Shown here piece after piece: positions 30,017 through 40,342 of a DNA stretch of 64,000 nucleotides; position 1 is the stretch's first letter, and the number at the start of each line of letters is the position of its first letter. The DNA lies in contig SVII01000005.1 of NCBI GenBank assembly GCA_015069605.1, positions 1 through 64,000 on the forward strand, written 5' to 3'. The position numbers were made by a program, and so were the translations under genes. This DNA is from Clostridiales bacterium. GTDB taxonomy: Bacteria; Bacillota; Clostridia; Christensenellales; Borkfalkiaceae. A model generated the notes under the pieces. It did no database searches. It saw nothing but the letters and a program-made list of their open reading frames with translations, and had not been told where the DNA came from.

Positions 30017-30526
30017 ATGTATTGTAAAAATTGTTGTAAAGTTGTGGAAGCAAATGCCACGGTTTGTCTTGGATGTGGATACAAAGTCGGGGATGGCAAC
30101 AATTACTGTTCCAACTGCGGTGAACCTATGGAAGAAGGGGAAACTGTGTGTCTTGTCTGTGGCAGACCGTATAATTTTACCGTCAAGCAAGAGAAAAGGA
30201 GCAAAGAAAAGCCCGTAAAAGAAAAGAAGGTAAAAGAAAAAAAGACTGTTTCCGAGCCTAAAAAATCTTTCGTATCGAAGCAAAAATCGACGCCCAGCGT
30301 CGGAAATGGTGGAAGCGGCGGAAAGTCCAAGTGGGTAGCGTTCTTTTTGGCTTTATTTTTCGGATATTTGGGCGCGCACAATTTCTATCTTGGACATTCA
30401 GGGAGAGGGTTTGCGCAAATCGTGCTCAACTGTATTGGAATATCGCCGTTTTGGGCATTTATTGAGGCAATCCTTATTTTAGTTGGAAAAATCAACAAGG
30501 ACGCAAGCGGTAAATATTTGAAATAA
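30017..30526 (+). CDS. zinc-ribbon + TM2 domain protein
   Basis: MYCKNCCKVV...CLGCGYKV...YCSNCGEPM...CLVCG; TM2 motif FFLALFFGYLGAHNFYLG. Confidence 0.88.
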   Translation: MYCKNCCKVVEANATVCLGCGYKVGDGNNYCSNCGEPMEEGETVCLVCGRPYNFTVKQEKRSKEKPVKEKKVKEKKTVSEPKKSFVSKQKSTPSVGNGGSGGKSKWVAFFLALFFGYLGAHNFYLGHSGRGFAQIVLNCIGISPFWAFIEAILILVGKINKDASGKYLK

Positions 30527-30543
30527 TAAAAAGGAGAGGGACT

Positions 30544-30939
30544 ATGTATTGTAGAAATTGCGGTAAAGAAGTCGATCCCAGAGCAGCGATTTGCGTTGGG
30601 TGCGGTTATAGACTTGGCGATGGTGAAAATTTTTGTCCTAACTGCGGTAATACGACGAGTAATGTTGCAGATATTTGTCTTTCTTGTGGTTTTTCCTTAA
30701 AAAGACAAGAAGAAATTCCTGAAGGAGAACGTAAATCCAAACTTGCGGCAGGCTTGTTGGCGCTCTTTTTGGGTGGATTTGGTATCCATAATTTCTATCT
30801 CGGGTTTACGGGAAAGGGTGTAGCGCAAATTCTTCTTTCCTGTACGGGCATCAGTTCAATTTGGGCGTTTGTTGAAGGAATTTTAATTTTGTGCGGCAAG
30901 ATTGATAAAGACGCCAAGGGAATTCCTTTGACAGACTAA
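30544..30939 (+). CDS. zinc-ribbon + TM2 domain protein (paralog)
   Basis: MYCRNCGKEV...CVGCGYRL...CPNCG...CLSCG; LLALFLGGFGIHNFYLGFTGKG. Confidence 0.88.
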   Translation: MYCRNCGKEVDPRAAICVGCGYRLGDGENFCPNCGNTTSNVADICLSCGFSLKRQEEIPEGERKSKLAAGLLALFLGGFGIHNFYLGFTGKGVAQILLSCTGISSIWAFVEGILILCGKIDKDAKGIPLTD

Positions 30940-31277
30940 TGAAAGAGCGTCATAAAAAAATTGTTTACAAACTTCTTTTTACGTTAGCGCTTGCATTGGT
31001 CGTATTTTTGTTTTGGATATTGAAACTCAACTGTGTATGGCGTGAGTTGTTGCATATTCCTTGTATTGGTTGCGGCATGACGCGCGCGTACGTGGCGTTG
31101 TTTCATGGGGAAGTTGGACAAGCGTTTGCATATCATTTTATGTTTTGGAGCGTACCCATTCTTCTATCCTACGTCTATTTAGATGGGAAACTTACGAAAA
31201 ATAAGACGCTTAATTGCACAGTGTTAATCGTGATTGGAATAGGCTTTCTTGTTCGTTGGATATTGTGGTTTGTATAA
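30939..31277 (+). CDS. DUF2752 family membrane protein
   Basis: LLHIPCIGCGMTRAYVALFHGEVGQAFAYH. Confidence 0.85.
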   Translation: MKERHKKIVYKLLFTLALALVVFLFWILKLNCVWRELLHIPCIGCGMTRAYVALFHGEVGQAFAYHFMFWSVPILLSYVYLDGKLTKNKTLNCTVLIVIGIGFLVRWILWFV

Positions 31278-31282
31278 AAAAT

Positions 31283-31318
31283 AAAGGTCTTTCGAGAATG
31301 GTTCGAAAGACCTTTTTC
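31283..31318. terminator. Bidirectional terminator
   Basis: AAAGGTCTTTCGA-gaatggt-TCGAAAGACCTTTTT. Confidence 0.85.
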
Positions 31319-31331
31319 TATATATTTATAA

Positions 31332-32093
31332 TTAATTTTCTTCGGCTAAAAGATGCTTCATCTCGTACATGCCTGCCTCTTTTGCTTGTAAAAACTTCGC
31401 TGCACGAATTGCGCCGACTGCAAATACTCGCTTAGATCTTGCACTGTGCGTAATCGTAATAATCTCGTCTTCTCCTGCAAACATCACTTCGTGTTCGCCC
31501 ACAATCGTGCCACCACGAATTGCGTGAATACCGATTTCCGATTTTTCTCTTGCGCCGACGATGCCGTCGCGCCCGTTGACGTAACGTTTTTGATTGTCAA
31601 ACGCCTCGTTGATGGTATCCGCAAGCATCAACGCCGTACCGCTGGGAGCGTCTTTTTTGAGATTATGATGACGTTCAATGATTTCTACGTCGTACGCCTC
31701 CCCCAACACTTCCGCCGCGGCTTTACACAAAGCCTGCATTAAATTTACGCCAAGCGAAAGATTTGCCGTTTTAAAAATGGCTACTGATTTCGAGTATTCT
31801 TGAACCATAGCCAAATCGTCTGCGGTAAATCCCGTAGCCGCCAACACAATGCCAAGTCCGTTATTTTTCGCGTATTCCAAACGTTCTTTTAAACCGATGG
31901 GGGAGGAGAAATCAATAATGACGTCCGCTTGTTCTTTGACTTCCGCAAAAGAAGTGTACACGGGAACGCCGATTTCCTTTTGGTATAAATCCACACCGCA
32001 AACCGCCACCGCTTCGTTGTCGCCTTCCAGCAAAGACAAAACGTTGCCGCCCATTTTACCGCACGCGCCGCAAACGATAATTTTTACGCTCAT
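31332..32093 (-). CDS. dapB: 4-hydroxy-tetrahydrodipicolinate reductase
   Basis: KIIVCGACGKMGGNV, IDFSSP, ERHHNLKKDAPSGTAL. Confidence 0.95.
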   Translation of the reverse strand: MSVKIIVCGACGKMGGNVLSLLEGDNEAVAVCGVDLYQKEIGVPVYTSFAEVKEQADVIIDFSSPIGLKERLEYAKNNGLGIVLAATGFTADDLAMVQEYSKSVAIFKTANLSLGVNLMQALCKAAAEVLGEAYDVEIIERHHNLKKDAPSGTALMLADTINEAFDNQKRYVNGRDGIVGAREKSEIGIHAIRGGTIVGEHEVMFAGEDEIITITHSARSKRVFAVGAIRAAKFLQAKEAGMYEMKHLLAEEN

Positions 32094-32980
32094 GCCTTGA
32101 CCTCCAACCCAAAGTCTTGCATCGCTTTCATCAACTTTTCGCGGTTATGGTCTTCGATTTTCGTTAAAGGCGCTCTGGGTACGCCTGCGTTAAACCCAAG
32201 CAAATTCATCGCTTCTTTTACGGGGATAGGGTTGACTTCTACAAAGCAAGCGTTGGTCAGGGGAAGAAGTTTATCGTTCAGTGCCATCGCTTCGGACAAT
32301 TTTCCTGCTTTTACAAGGTCGCAAAGTTCTTTCACTTTAGCAGGAACAATGTTAGACACTACGGAAATAACGCCCGCGCCGCCACAAGCGAGGATAGGTA
32401 CGTTCAAAGCGTCTTCGCCCGAATACACGTCGCATTTATCCTTGACAAGACGGAACGTTTCCATAGTTTTACTCATGTTTCCACCTGCATCTTTGATGCC
32501 CGCAATGTTGGGGATTTCCGCAATTTTCGCCATCGTAGCAGGCTGGATTTCCAAACCCGTACGGCCAGGAACGTTATAGGCAATCACAGGAATGGACACC
32601 GCTTGGCAAATCGTTTTGTAATATTCCACCAATCCGTTTTGCGTACATTTATTGTAATAAGGCGTAACGGCAAGCAAACCGTCCGCGCCATATTCTTCTG
32701 CTTTTTTTGCAGTCATCACTGCGTCTTTCGTGTTATTGCTACCACAACCGAAAATTACTTTCGCTCTGCCTGCAACTTTTTTAACGGAGTACTGCATCAA
32801 TTCGTGTTCTTCTTCAAACGTCATCGTCGAAGGTTCGCCCGTTGTGCCGAGTAAAATCAATGCGTCCGTACCGTTTGCAATTTGATGTTCAATCAGTTGT
32901 CCATATACTTCGTAATCTACGCCGTTTTCGTTAAAGGGGGTAATCAGCGCCGTACCGCTGCCATAAAAAAATCCTTTCAT
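32090..32980 (-). CDS. dapA: 4-hydroxy-tetrahydrodipicolinate synthase
   Basis: LILLGTTGEPSTMTFEE, VIAYNVPGRTG, IAGIKDAGG. Confidence 0.95.
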   Translation of the reverse strand: MKGFFYGSGTALITPFNENGVDYEVYGQLIEHQIANGTDALILLGTTGEPSTMTFEEEHELMQYSVKKVAGRAKVIFGCGSNNTKDAVMTAKKAEEYGADGLLAVTPYYNKCTQNGLVEYYKTICQAVSIPVIAYNVPGRTGLEIQPATMAKIAEIPNIAGIKDAGGNMSKTMETFRLVKDKCDVYSGEDALNVPILACGGAGVISVVSNIVPAKVKELCDLVKAGKLSEAMALNDKLLPLTNACFVEVNPIPVKEAMNLLGFNAGVPRAPLTKIEDHNREKLMKAMQDFGLEVKA

Positions 32981-33024
32981 AATGACAATATATTCTCCTA
33001 ATTCTTGTTTTTGTGTTAAAACAC

Positions 33025-34104
33025 TTAATCCATGTAGCCTTTTGCTGCCAAGAGTTCCGCAAGCAACACTGCGCCGCCCGCTGCACCGCGCAGAGTGTTA
33101 TGGGATAAACCGACGAATTTATAATCAAACACGACGTCTTCACGCAATCTGCCGACAGTCACGCTCATGCCGTTGCCTGCCATGCGGTCGAGTTTAGCTT
33201 GCGGACGGTTATCCTCTTCCAAATATTGTAAAAATTGTGAAGGAGCGGAAGGCAAATTAAGAATTTGAGGTTCGCCTTTAAAATCCGCCCAAGCGGAGAG
33301 AATTTCCTCTTTCGTGGGTTTGTTTTCAAATTTTACGAACACAGCCGCCGTATGACCGTCGGTAACGGGTACGCGCAAGCATTGTGCCGTGATTACGGGT
33401 GCGGTAGCAGAAACGATTTCCTCACCAACGAATTCGCCCCAAATTTTTAAAGGTTCTTTTTCGCTCTTTTCTTCTTCGCCGCCGATATAGGGGATAATGT
33501 TATCCAAAATTTCAGGCATTGTCGCAAACGTTTTGCCTGCGCCGGAAATTGCCTGATAGGTACAAACGGCAGCCTCTTTGATCCCGAATGCTTTTAAGGG
33601 ATGTAAAAGGGGGACGTACGATTGCAACGAGCAGTTAGACTTCACCGCAATAAAACCACGCTTCGTGCCTAAACGTTTACGTTGCGACGGAATAACGTCT
33701 AGATGCGCCGCGTTGATTTCAGGGATCACCATCGGTACGTCGGCGGTAAAACGATGAGCGGAATTGTTGGAAACAACAGGCACTTCCAATTTTGCGTAAG
33801 CTTCTTCCAACGCGCGGGTTTGCGCTTTATCCATATTCACCGCGCAGAACACGAAATCAACGGATGAAGCGATTGTTTGCATATCCGCCGTTGCGTCCAA
33901 AACGGTCATAGAGCGGTATTTTTCAGGCATGGGTGTCTCGAATGCCCATTTATCGCCTACTGCCTCGGCGTACGTTTTTCCCGCAGAGCGCGCAGATGCC
34001 GCCAACACTTTGACGTTAAACCAAGGATGTTCGGCAAGCAACAACATAAATCTTTGCCCAACCATACCCGTTGCGCCGATAATACCGACGTTGAAAGTTT
34101 TCAT
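33025..34104 (-). CDS. asd: aspartate-semialdehyde dehydrogenase
   Basis: VGIIGATGMVGQRFMLLL, VKSNCSLQSYVPLLHPL, ISGAGKTF. Confidence 0.94.
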   Translation of the reverse strand: MKTFNVGIIGATGMVGQRFMLLLAEHPWFNVKVLAASARSAGKTYAEAVGDKWAFETPMPEKYRSMTVLDATADMQTIASSVDFVFCAVNMDKAQTRALEEAYAKLEVPVVSNNSAHRFTADVPMVIPEINAAHLDVIPSQRKRLGTKRGFIAVKSNCSLQSYVPLLHPLKAFGIKEAAVCTYQAISGAGKTFATMPEILDNIIPYIGGEEEKSEKEPLKIWGEFVGEEIVSATAPVITAQCLRVPVTDGHTAAVFVKFENKPTKEEILSAWADFKGEPQILNLPSAPSQFLQYLEEDNRPQAKLDRMAGNGMSVTVGRLREDVVFDYKFVGLSHNTLRGAAGGAVLLAELLAAKGYMD

Positions 34105-34154
34105 AAAATATATACTCCTTTTGCATAATCAACTAACGTTTAGAAAAAAAATAA

Positions 34155-34405
34155 AAGACGGGTTTGCCCCGTCGTAAACAGCATTTGAACTCTTCCAAAA
34201 CAAACATGGAAAAAACGGCAAATAGCTCTTCACATACGGTGACAGTCACACGGGTGTTCTCCCGTATGCCCAGCGTAAAGCGGACTGTTTTACGCTTCGG
34301 CGGCGATACCCTTTCCTCGCCGCGTTAAACGCACAACCTGTCCGTGGGTGCTTGCGGCGGATACTGATGTTCATCCGCTCCTCTATTTAGCAAGAGTATT
34401 GTAAC
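34155..34405 (-). promoter_or_regulatory. Lysine riboswitch (L-box) with downstream intrinsic terminator
   Basis: Minus strand: AGAGGAGCGGATGAACATCAGTAT ... GGAAAGGGTATCGCCGCCGAAG ... GCTGGGCAT ... GGGAGAACACCCGTGTGACTGTCACCGTATGTGAAGAGCTAT; then GACGGGGCAAACCCGTC + T-run; immediately upstream of asd-dapA-dapB. Confidence 0.93.
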
Positions 34406-34656
34406 ACATATGGCGGCAAAAGTCAAAGATTTTTCATAAACTTGCGCGGTAGTTTTAAAATTATTTTTAAATAATTTAAAATTTTTTTCAAAAATTCCTT
34501 GAAATAATCACAAATTTATAGTAAAATAGAAGGGTAAGTATTAAAATGCGTTGAAAGCGCGTTTTAAACAAACGAAAACGTGGTATAAATGCAAGACGCG
34601 ATAAAAGGCGAGCGATATTTGCGCGCACGCGGAAAAGCAAAAGTGGAGTTTTTTAA

Positions 34657-35970
34657 ATGGCGCAACAAAAGAAAGGGCTGATCACCCGTCTGTTGGAAGG
34701 AAAGGAAAGAAGCGAAGAATATGCGAGAAGTACGTTGCCTACAAACCGTTGGCAGCTTTTTTGGGATATATTCAAAGGGAATTTTTGGAAACTTGTCAAG
34801 GTTAATCTTTTGACGTTGGTGTTTTGTATTCCATTGATTATTGTTGTCATTATGCATCTTTTGATGACGGAAAGCAACAGTATTATTTATCCCTTTGGCG
34901 CAAACCTTGGCGTAGGATATCCCGCATCGCCAAACCAACAGGGCTTATCTGAACTGTTGAGTTTTCAAGGTAATATGTTTTTCTACTTTGGCATTCTTCT
35001 TACGTCGTTCATCACGGCGGTGGGGCTTTCTGGCGGTATGTACGTTATTCGTAACATGGTTTGGACAGAAGGTATTTTCGTGGCCAACGATTTTTGGCGC
35101 GGGGTCAAACTTAATTATAAAAATGCCTTGCAAACGTTGTTGTTTTTCAGCGGTATTTTGCTTGCGTGCGGTTTGATGCTCTCTTTCTCGGAATTTACGA
35201 TTGCCATCAGCAGTCTTTCGAAAGGACAAATGGTTTGGATGCGTATCTCGCAGGGGATGAGCTATATCTTATTAACTTTAGGCACGATGATGTCGTTCTG
35301 GATGATTTCGTTGGGCGTAAACTACCAGCTCAAATTCTTTACGATGGTGAAAAACGCATTTTTCATGACCATCGGTACTTTACCGCAAACGATCTTTTTC
35401 GGTGCGTTGGCGGTGTTGCCGTTTATCTTGCTTTTGATCGGCGGACAGTTCTTTATGGTGATTGCGGTTATGATCATATTGTTGTTCGGCGTCGCATACG
35501 GACTGTTGGTATGGTTGGATTTCGGACAATGGGTATTTGATAAATATATCAACCCGAAGATTGAAGGCGCGAAAGTGGGCAGAGGTATCTTCAATAAAGA
35601 CGGAACTTCCTCGGTTGCAAGCGGCGACAGCGCTGCGGAAAAGGAATATCGTCGCGCGTTGCTTGCCGAAGGGAAATCTCGTTTGGTGGCGCATCCTATC
35701 AAACCGATCGATGACTCGTTGCAGGTATATGAATTGCCACAATCTTTCTCCCGTGAGGACTTGAAACGTCTGCGCGAAAGTAAGCAAATGATTGCAGACG
35801 ATACGCAAGCGTACGAAGAAGAACATAAAAACGACGCTCGTTACGTTGAATATAACGAACAGTTCGATGCTTTGGAAAAATCCGTGCAAGAAGAAGCGGA
35901 CGGCAAAAAGAAGAAAAAACCTAGAATTTTGCGTGCAAAGGGCGAAAATATCAAGAGCGACGAAGACTAA
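34657..35970 (+). CDS. DUF624/YesL-like membrane protein with charged C-terminal tail
   Basis: FWDIFKGNFWKLVKVNLLTLVFCIPLI, multiple TM segments. Confidence 0.7.
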   Translation: MAQQKKGLITRLLEGKERSEEYARSTLPTNRWQLFWDIFKGNFWKLVKVNLLTLVFCIPLIIVVIMHLLMTESNSIIYPFGANLGVGYPASPNQQGLSELLSFQGNMFFYFGILLTSFITAVGLSGGMYVIRNMVWTEGIFVANDFWRGVKLNYKNALQTLLFFSGILLACGLMLSFSEFTIAISSLSKGQMVWMRISQGMSYILLTLGTMMSFWMISLGVNYQLKFFTMVKNAFFMTIGTLPQTIFFGALAVLPFILLLIGGQFFMVIAVMIILLFGVAYGLLVWLDFGQWVFDKYINPKIEGAKVGRGIFNKDGTSSVASGDSAAEKEYRRALLAEGKSRLVAHPIKPIDDSLQVYELPQSFSREDLKRLRESKQMIADDTQAYEEEHKNDARYVEYNEQFDALEKSVQEEADGKKKKKPRILRAKGENIKSDED

Positions 35971-36008
35971 TACACGGTAAACCTTTTCGTTTACCAAAGG
36001 AGAACGTT

Positions 36009-36755
36009 ATGGAAAGAAAAGCAGCGTATGCCAATCTTGCCAAATGGTTCGAATATCTCAATGATGACTGCGACTATGAAAATTGGTCGCAGTATTTAAT
36101 TTTGAAGTTGCGTAATTTTTCGCTTGCTTGCGGGTTGGATATCGGTTGCGGCGGCGGTTGGTTTACGCGCGCGTTTGCCAAACAAGGTTATCAAATGACG
36201 GGATTGGACGTGTCGGCGGAAATGCTTGATTACGCGCAGGAACAAGCGTTAAAGCACGGGGTTCGCGGTGAATATATTCTCGGGGACATAGCCAAAATAA
36301 AATTACCCAAACGTTTTGATTTCGCTACGGCGATCAACGATTGTATCAATTATATTCCTAAAAGCAAACTCAATGCGGCGTTTAAAAACGTAGCGGCAGC
36401 TTTAAAAAAAGACGGCGTGTTTTTATTCGACGTCAGTTCGGAAAAGAAATTCCGTGAAAAGCTTTCAGGTACGGTCTGCGCGGACGATCGCGAAGACGTG
36501 ACGTATCTTAGTTTTAATAGAGCAGAAGAAGACGGCGTGAGTATGGACGTTACGCTATTTATCAAACGCTCAGACGGAACGTTTGACCGTATGGACGAAA
36601 CGCACCGTCAATACGCGTATTCGGAAGAAGAAATTTGCGCGGCGCTCAACGCCAACGGTTTCACCGTATTATCGCTAGAAGGGCATATGGGAGAGGATAA
36701 ATCGCAAAGCGATCGTATTTGTTTCCTTGCACAAAAGAAAGGAGGCGGCAAATGA
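36009..36755 (+). CDS. class I SAM-dependent methyltransferase
   Basis: LDIGCGGGWFTRAFAKQGYQMTGLDVSAEML. Confidence 0.9.
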   Translation: MERKAAYANLAKWFEYLNDDCDYENWSQYLILKLRNFSLACGLDIGCGGGWFTRAFAKQGYQMTGLDVSAEMLDYAQEQALKHGVRGEYILGDIAKIKLPKRFDFATAINDCINYIPKSKLNAAFKNVAAALKKDGVFLFDVSSEKKFREKLSGTVCADDREDVTYLSFNRAEEDGVSMDVTLFIKRSDGTFDRMDETHRQYAYSEEEICAALNANGFTVLSLEGHMGEDKSQSDRICFLAQKKGGGK

Positions 36756-37609
36756 AAAACGTATTAAGAACGCTCGTCTATGACAAACAAGTTTCGCTGA
36801 CATTAGCGGATACGACGGAAATGGTAAGGACAGGTATGCGTTTACACGACCTTTCCACCTGTTCCGCGGCGGTGTTTGGTAGAGCGTTATCCGTTATGAC
36901 TTTCATGAGTGTTTGCTTAAAAGGTGAGCGTGGCGAGATTTCCTTATCCACAAAAAGCGACGGACTCGGAGGTGAGATTGCCGTATCGGGTAATCGTAAT
37001 TTATATTTGCGCGGTTTTATCAGCAGTACGAACGTTGCAGGTGGCGCGGACGAAAATTCACAAAAAGCTTGTTTTGGCGAAACGGGTTCTTTGACGATTA
37101 TTCGCGATGACGGGTACAGCCGTCCGTTCGTGGGCGCGTGCGCGTATCCTGAAAATGCGGACGTGGACAGCGCGTTTGAGGAATATTTCCGTATCAGCGA
37201 ACAACTTCCCACTCGTATCAAAACAACGGTGGAATTTAACGAAAACGGCGAGCTTGTGTTTGCAGGGATCGCGGTGTTGCAACCCTTGCCTTTTGCGGAC
37301 GAAGTAACGCTGGAAAAGGTGTTCAACGCGGACATGGTAGCGTTGTTACAAGCAATTAAGATGGACGGAGTTCAAAAAACAGCAGAAGAAAATTTCGATT
37401 GTTCTGCGGACGTGTGGGAGATAAGAGGGGCGATGTACAAATGCAACTGTTCGAGAAAATATCTTGGCGGCGTGCTTGTGTCTTTAGGCGAAGAGCAAAT
37501 GCGTGAGATTATTCGCGAAGACGGTGCGGTGCGCGTGCATTGTCATTATTGCAATACCGATTACGAATTTACAGACGAGGACGCAGACAAGCTGTTTCCT
37601 AAACACTAA
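36752..37609 (+). CDS. hslO: redox-regulated chaperone Hsp33
   Basis: Hsp33 fold residues plus C-terminal CNC...CHYC zinc ligands; ATGA overlap with upstream gene. Confidence 0.93.
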   Translation: MKNVLRTLVYDKQVSLTLADTTEMVRTGMRLHDLSTCSAAVFGRALSVMTFMSVCLKGERGEISLSTKSDGLGGEIAVSGNRNLYLRGFISSTNVAGGADENSQKACFGETGSLTIIRDDGYSRPFVGACAYPENADVDSAFEEYFRISEQLPTRIKTTVEFNENGELVFAGIAVLQPLPFADEVTLEKVFNADMVALLQAIKMDGVQKTAEENFDCSADVWEIRGAMYKCNCSRKYLGGVLVSLGEEQMREIIREDGAVRVHCHYCNTDYEFTDEDADKLFPKH

Positions 37610-37639
37610 AATAAAAACAAACGAAGGGCAAGGCGATCG

Positions 37640-39379
37640 ATGAAAGATAAAAAAGTTATGAAAATCGATTTCAGTCGTAAGCGTTATGCAAAGCTGGCTG
37701 ACCAATTTTATAACGAGGGAAAATACATTCCCGCGCTTCGTTTGGCGTACAAAGAATTAGAAGAATTCGGCGGCGACGCGGAAACATACGCCCGCCTTTG
37801 CGATATTTACGAGGGCATGGGTCTGCACGGCTCGGCAGTCCGCTGGTGGTTTCGCTTTTTGGATATAGCAGACGAAGAGGACTATCCCGAAATTTATGAA
37901 GGTCTTGCCGTGAATTTTTTAAATTTAGGTAACGAAGGTCAATCGGCGTATTATTATAACAAACTCATCGATGTGGACGATACGCTGCCCGAAGAAGCCC
38001 GTATGGATATTGTCGAAGCGTTTTCAACTAACAAACGCGAGAGATTCCGCTTTGTATATCCGCCCAAACTTGCAGATTATTCCAAGGAAGTTAATCGCGG
38101 AACAAAAGCGTTAAAGTCGGGAGATTGTAAGCGTGCGGTCGAAGAATTTTCCAAGGTAGAAAAAGGTTCGAAAGATTACGCGTCGGCAATGGAAATGCAA
38201 GCGGTGGCATATCTTTTGGCAGGCGATCCTAACGCGGCGGAACAAACGTGTTTGACGTTGCTTGAAACCGTTCCCGACAATATTCGTGCCAAAGCAACGC
38301 TTGCCGCGGTGTATTTAGAACAAAACCGCGCGGAGGACAGTAAGGCGTTGGCGGAACAACTTGCGGATTTACAACTGGAAGATACGGACGATTTATACAA
38401 AGTCGCGACAGTGTGCTGTGAAAACGGTTTACACGAAGCGGCATATAAAAAGTTTTGTATCTTGGATAAAAAAATGCCGTATGATGGCAGAATGTTGTAT
38501 TTCAAAGCCGTTTCCGCTTACAAAAGCGGCTTGATTGACGAGTCGGAAAAGGCATTCGATACCTTGGTTTCGGTATATCCCGACGCCGAAGTCGCGAAAT
38601 ATTATTTACGGGAAATTCGAGCGTATAAAAACGGCGAAACGCAAACTCCGCCGAATCTTATTTATTTTTATCATTTACCGCAAGAAGAACGCGAACATCG
38701 TTGTCGCGCGATGTTACAAATGCGAAAATCGCCCAGGGACGAAGCACAGCTTTTTGGTTTGCTTGCTTTGCATGACGGGTATTTCACTTGGGCGTTTGAC
38801 GAAATGGACGGCGGTGATCAAGACCTGCAATATCTTGCACTTCTTACGGCGGAGCACGTTCATGCGGACGGATTTTTAATCGACGTACTGCTCGATCCCG
38901 ACGTAGCGGATATTTGGAAAATCGAAATCATTCGTATGCTTTTGGAACGCAACGAAGAAGTTGAAGTGGGGTTTGTGCTTTGTAATATCTATCGCAAAGT
39001 CGTTTTGCCGCGTATTCAAATCGGTAGAAAAAAACGCAAGAAATATTTACAAGCGTACGCGAAAACCGCTTCCAAATTCGTCATGATCCGAGAGGAAAAC
39101 GGGGAAATGATCCAAGAGGCGGCGGAAAAATTGTATCGAGCTTTGGAACGTTACGACAGCTTGGATTTAATCGACAATACGGACGACGTAGCTTGCGCTA
39201 TCTATTTGATGTCAGGTTTGAAAGAATTGGGCAACAACACGGATATGATTGTGTCGGCTTTTGAGGCAAACGCAGCGAAGGTGAGCGTATTGATGACGGT
39301 AGCGCTTTCGCAGGAATTAGGCTTGGATAAAAACGGTGAAATACAAAACATAGAGGATAAAAAGAATGAAATTGATTGA
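37640..39379 (+). CDS. tetratricopeptide repeat protein
   Basis: Repeated TPR-like helices. Confidence 0.7.
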   Translation: MKDKKVMKIDFSRKRYAKLADQFYNEGKYIPALRLAYKELEEFGGDAETYARLCDIYEGMGLHGSAVRWWFRFLDIADEEDYPEIYEGLAVNFLNLGNEGQSAYYYNKLIDVDDTLPEEARMDIVEAFSTNKRERFRFVYPPKLADYSKEVNRGTKALKSGDCKRAVEEFSKVEKGSKDYASAMEMQAVAYLLAGDPNAAEQTCLTLLETVPDNIRAKATLAAVYLEQNRAEDSKALAEQLADLQLEDTDDLYKVATVCCENGLHEAAYKKFCILDKKMPYDGRMLYFKAVSAYKSGLIDESEKAFDTLVSVYPDAEVAKYYLREIRAYKNGETQTPPNLIYFYHLPQEEREHRCRAMLQMRKSPRDEAQLFGLLALHDGYFTWAFDEMDGGDQDLQYLALLTAEHVHADGFLIDVLLDPDVADIWKIEIIRMLLERNEEVEVGFVLCNIYRKVVLPRIQIGRKKRKKYLQAYAKTASKFVMIREENGEMIQEAAEKLYRALERYDSLDLIDNTDDVACAIYLMSGLKELGNNTDMIVSAFEANAAKVSVLMTVALSQELGLDKNGEIQNIEDKKNEID

Positions 39380-40199
39380 TTTTGACGGACTTTTCGACGA
39401 GAAGTTGACGCAATATATGGAAGAAAATAAAAACAAATACACCGAAAAACAATGGGAAGACGTCATTCCACGTTTGTATAAAAAATTCGGTGACACGTAC
39501 GTAGCCAAGGTGAAATGTACGCCCAAGGAATATTATGCAAAAATGACGGACAAGGAATTGACGGAAACGCTTCGCGCGCATCTCACCGAGGATGTACCCG
39601 TGCCTGAATTTCTTTGTGCGGAAATTGAAAATAGAGGGGAAGTGGAGACACTTTTGCCTCTTTTGCAAGGAGATGATACGCAAACGGCTCTTTACGCAAT
39701 CAATTTGATTATGGACGATGCGCGCGCGTTCGATATTTATTTTGATATTCTCACCCAAAACCGTTTCGACGAAGATATTCGCAGCGATATTGCAGACATT
39801 TTCCGTTTGCATGCAGATGAAGTTCGGGAGAGGGCGTACGAATATTGTCAAAAAGGTGTCGCGAAACAGTATATGTTAGAAATTCTTTCGCGTGTAAAAA
39901 ATAAGGAAGATAAAATTTTTGACACGCTCCTTTCGGCGTTTTTAGAAGGGGAGGAAGTTCCGATGCGCGCAGGCTATCTTGCGGCGTATGGCGACGAACG
40001 CGCTTTGCCGCACCTTTTGAAACGTATCGAAGATCAAACGATTGGGTTTGTGGAATTTCAAGAACTCAAATACGCGATTGAGGCGCTTGGTGGCGAGTAT
40101 AACGAACCGCGTGATTTTTCGGACGATAAAGATTATCTTGCCGTAGAAGTGGCGTCATCCAAAGCCGCTGTAAGCGAGGATAATGGTTTAAAAAATTAA
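39366..40199 (+). CDS. hypothetical HEAT-like repeat protein
   Basis: Alpha-helical repeat pattern; overlaps upstream TPR gene by 14 bp. Confidence 0.55.
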   Translation: MKLIDFDGLFDEKLTQYMEENKNKYTEKQWEDVIPRLYKKFGDTYVAKVKCTPKEYYAKMTDKELTETLRAHLTEDVPVPEFLCAEIENRGEVETLLPLLQGDDTQTALYAINLIMDDARAFDIYFDILTQNRFDEDIRSDIADIFRLHADEVRERAYEYCQKGVAKQYMLEILSRVKNKEDKIFDTLLSAFLEGEEVPMRAGYLAAYGDERALPHLLKRIEDQTIGFVEFQELKYAIEALGGEYNEPRDFSDDKDYLAVEVASSKAAVSEDNGLKN

Positions 40200-40240
40200 A
40201 ATTTAACGACCTTCTATCCAAAATCAATGGAATAAATGAA

Positions 40241-40292
40241 GATTTCTCCGCATATAGTAAACCGTGTAAGGTTTGCCCGCGGAGATTTTTTT
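40241..40292 (+). terminator. Terminator upstream of spoIVA
   Basis: ATTTCTCCGC ... GCGGAGATTTTTTT. Confidence 0.65.
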
Positions 40293-40342
40293 ATTAAAAT
40301 GATAAAAAATTACCCAAAATTTCCGCGCAAGGGAGGTCGTTA

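Noticed and set aside
34155-34405. Hairpin-rich region considered as tRNA or T-box
   Set aside because: Signature segments match a lysine riboswitch; no tRNA cloverleaf or T-box sequence is present.
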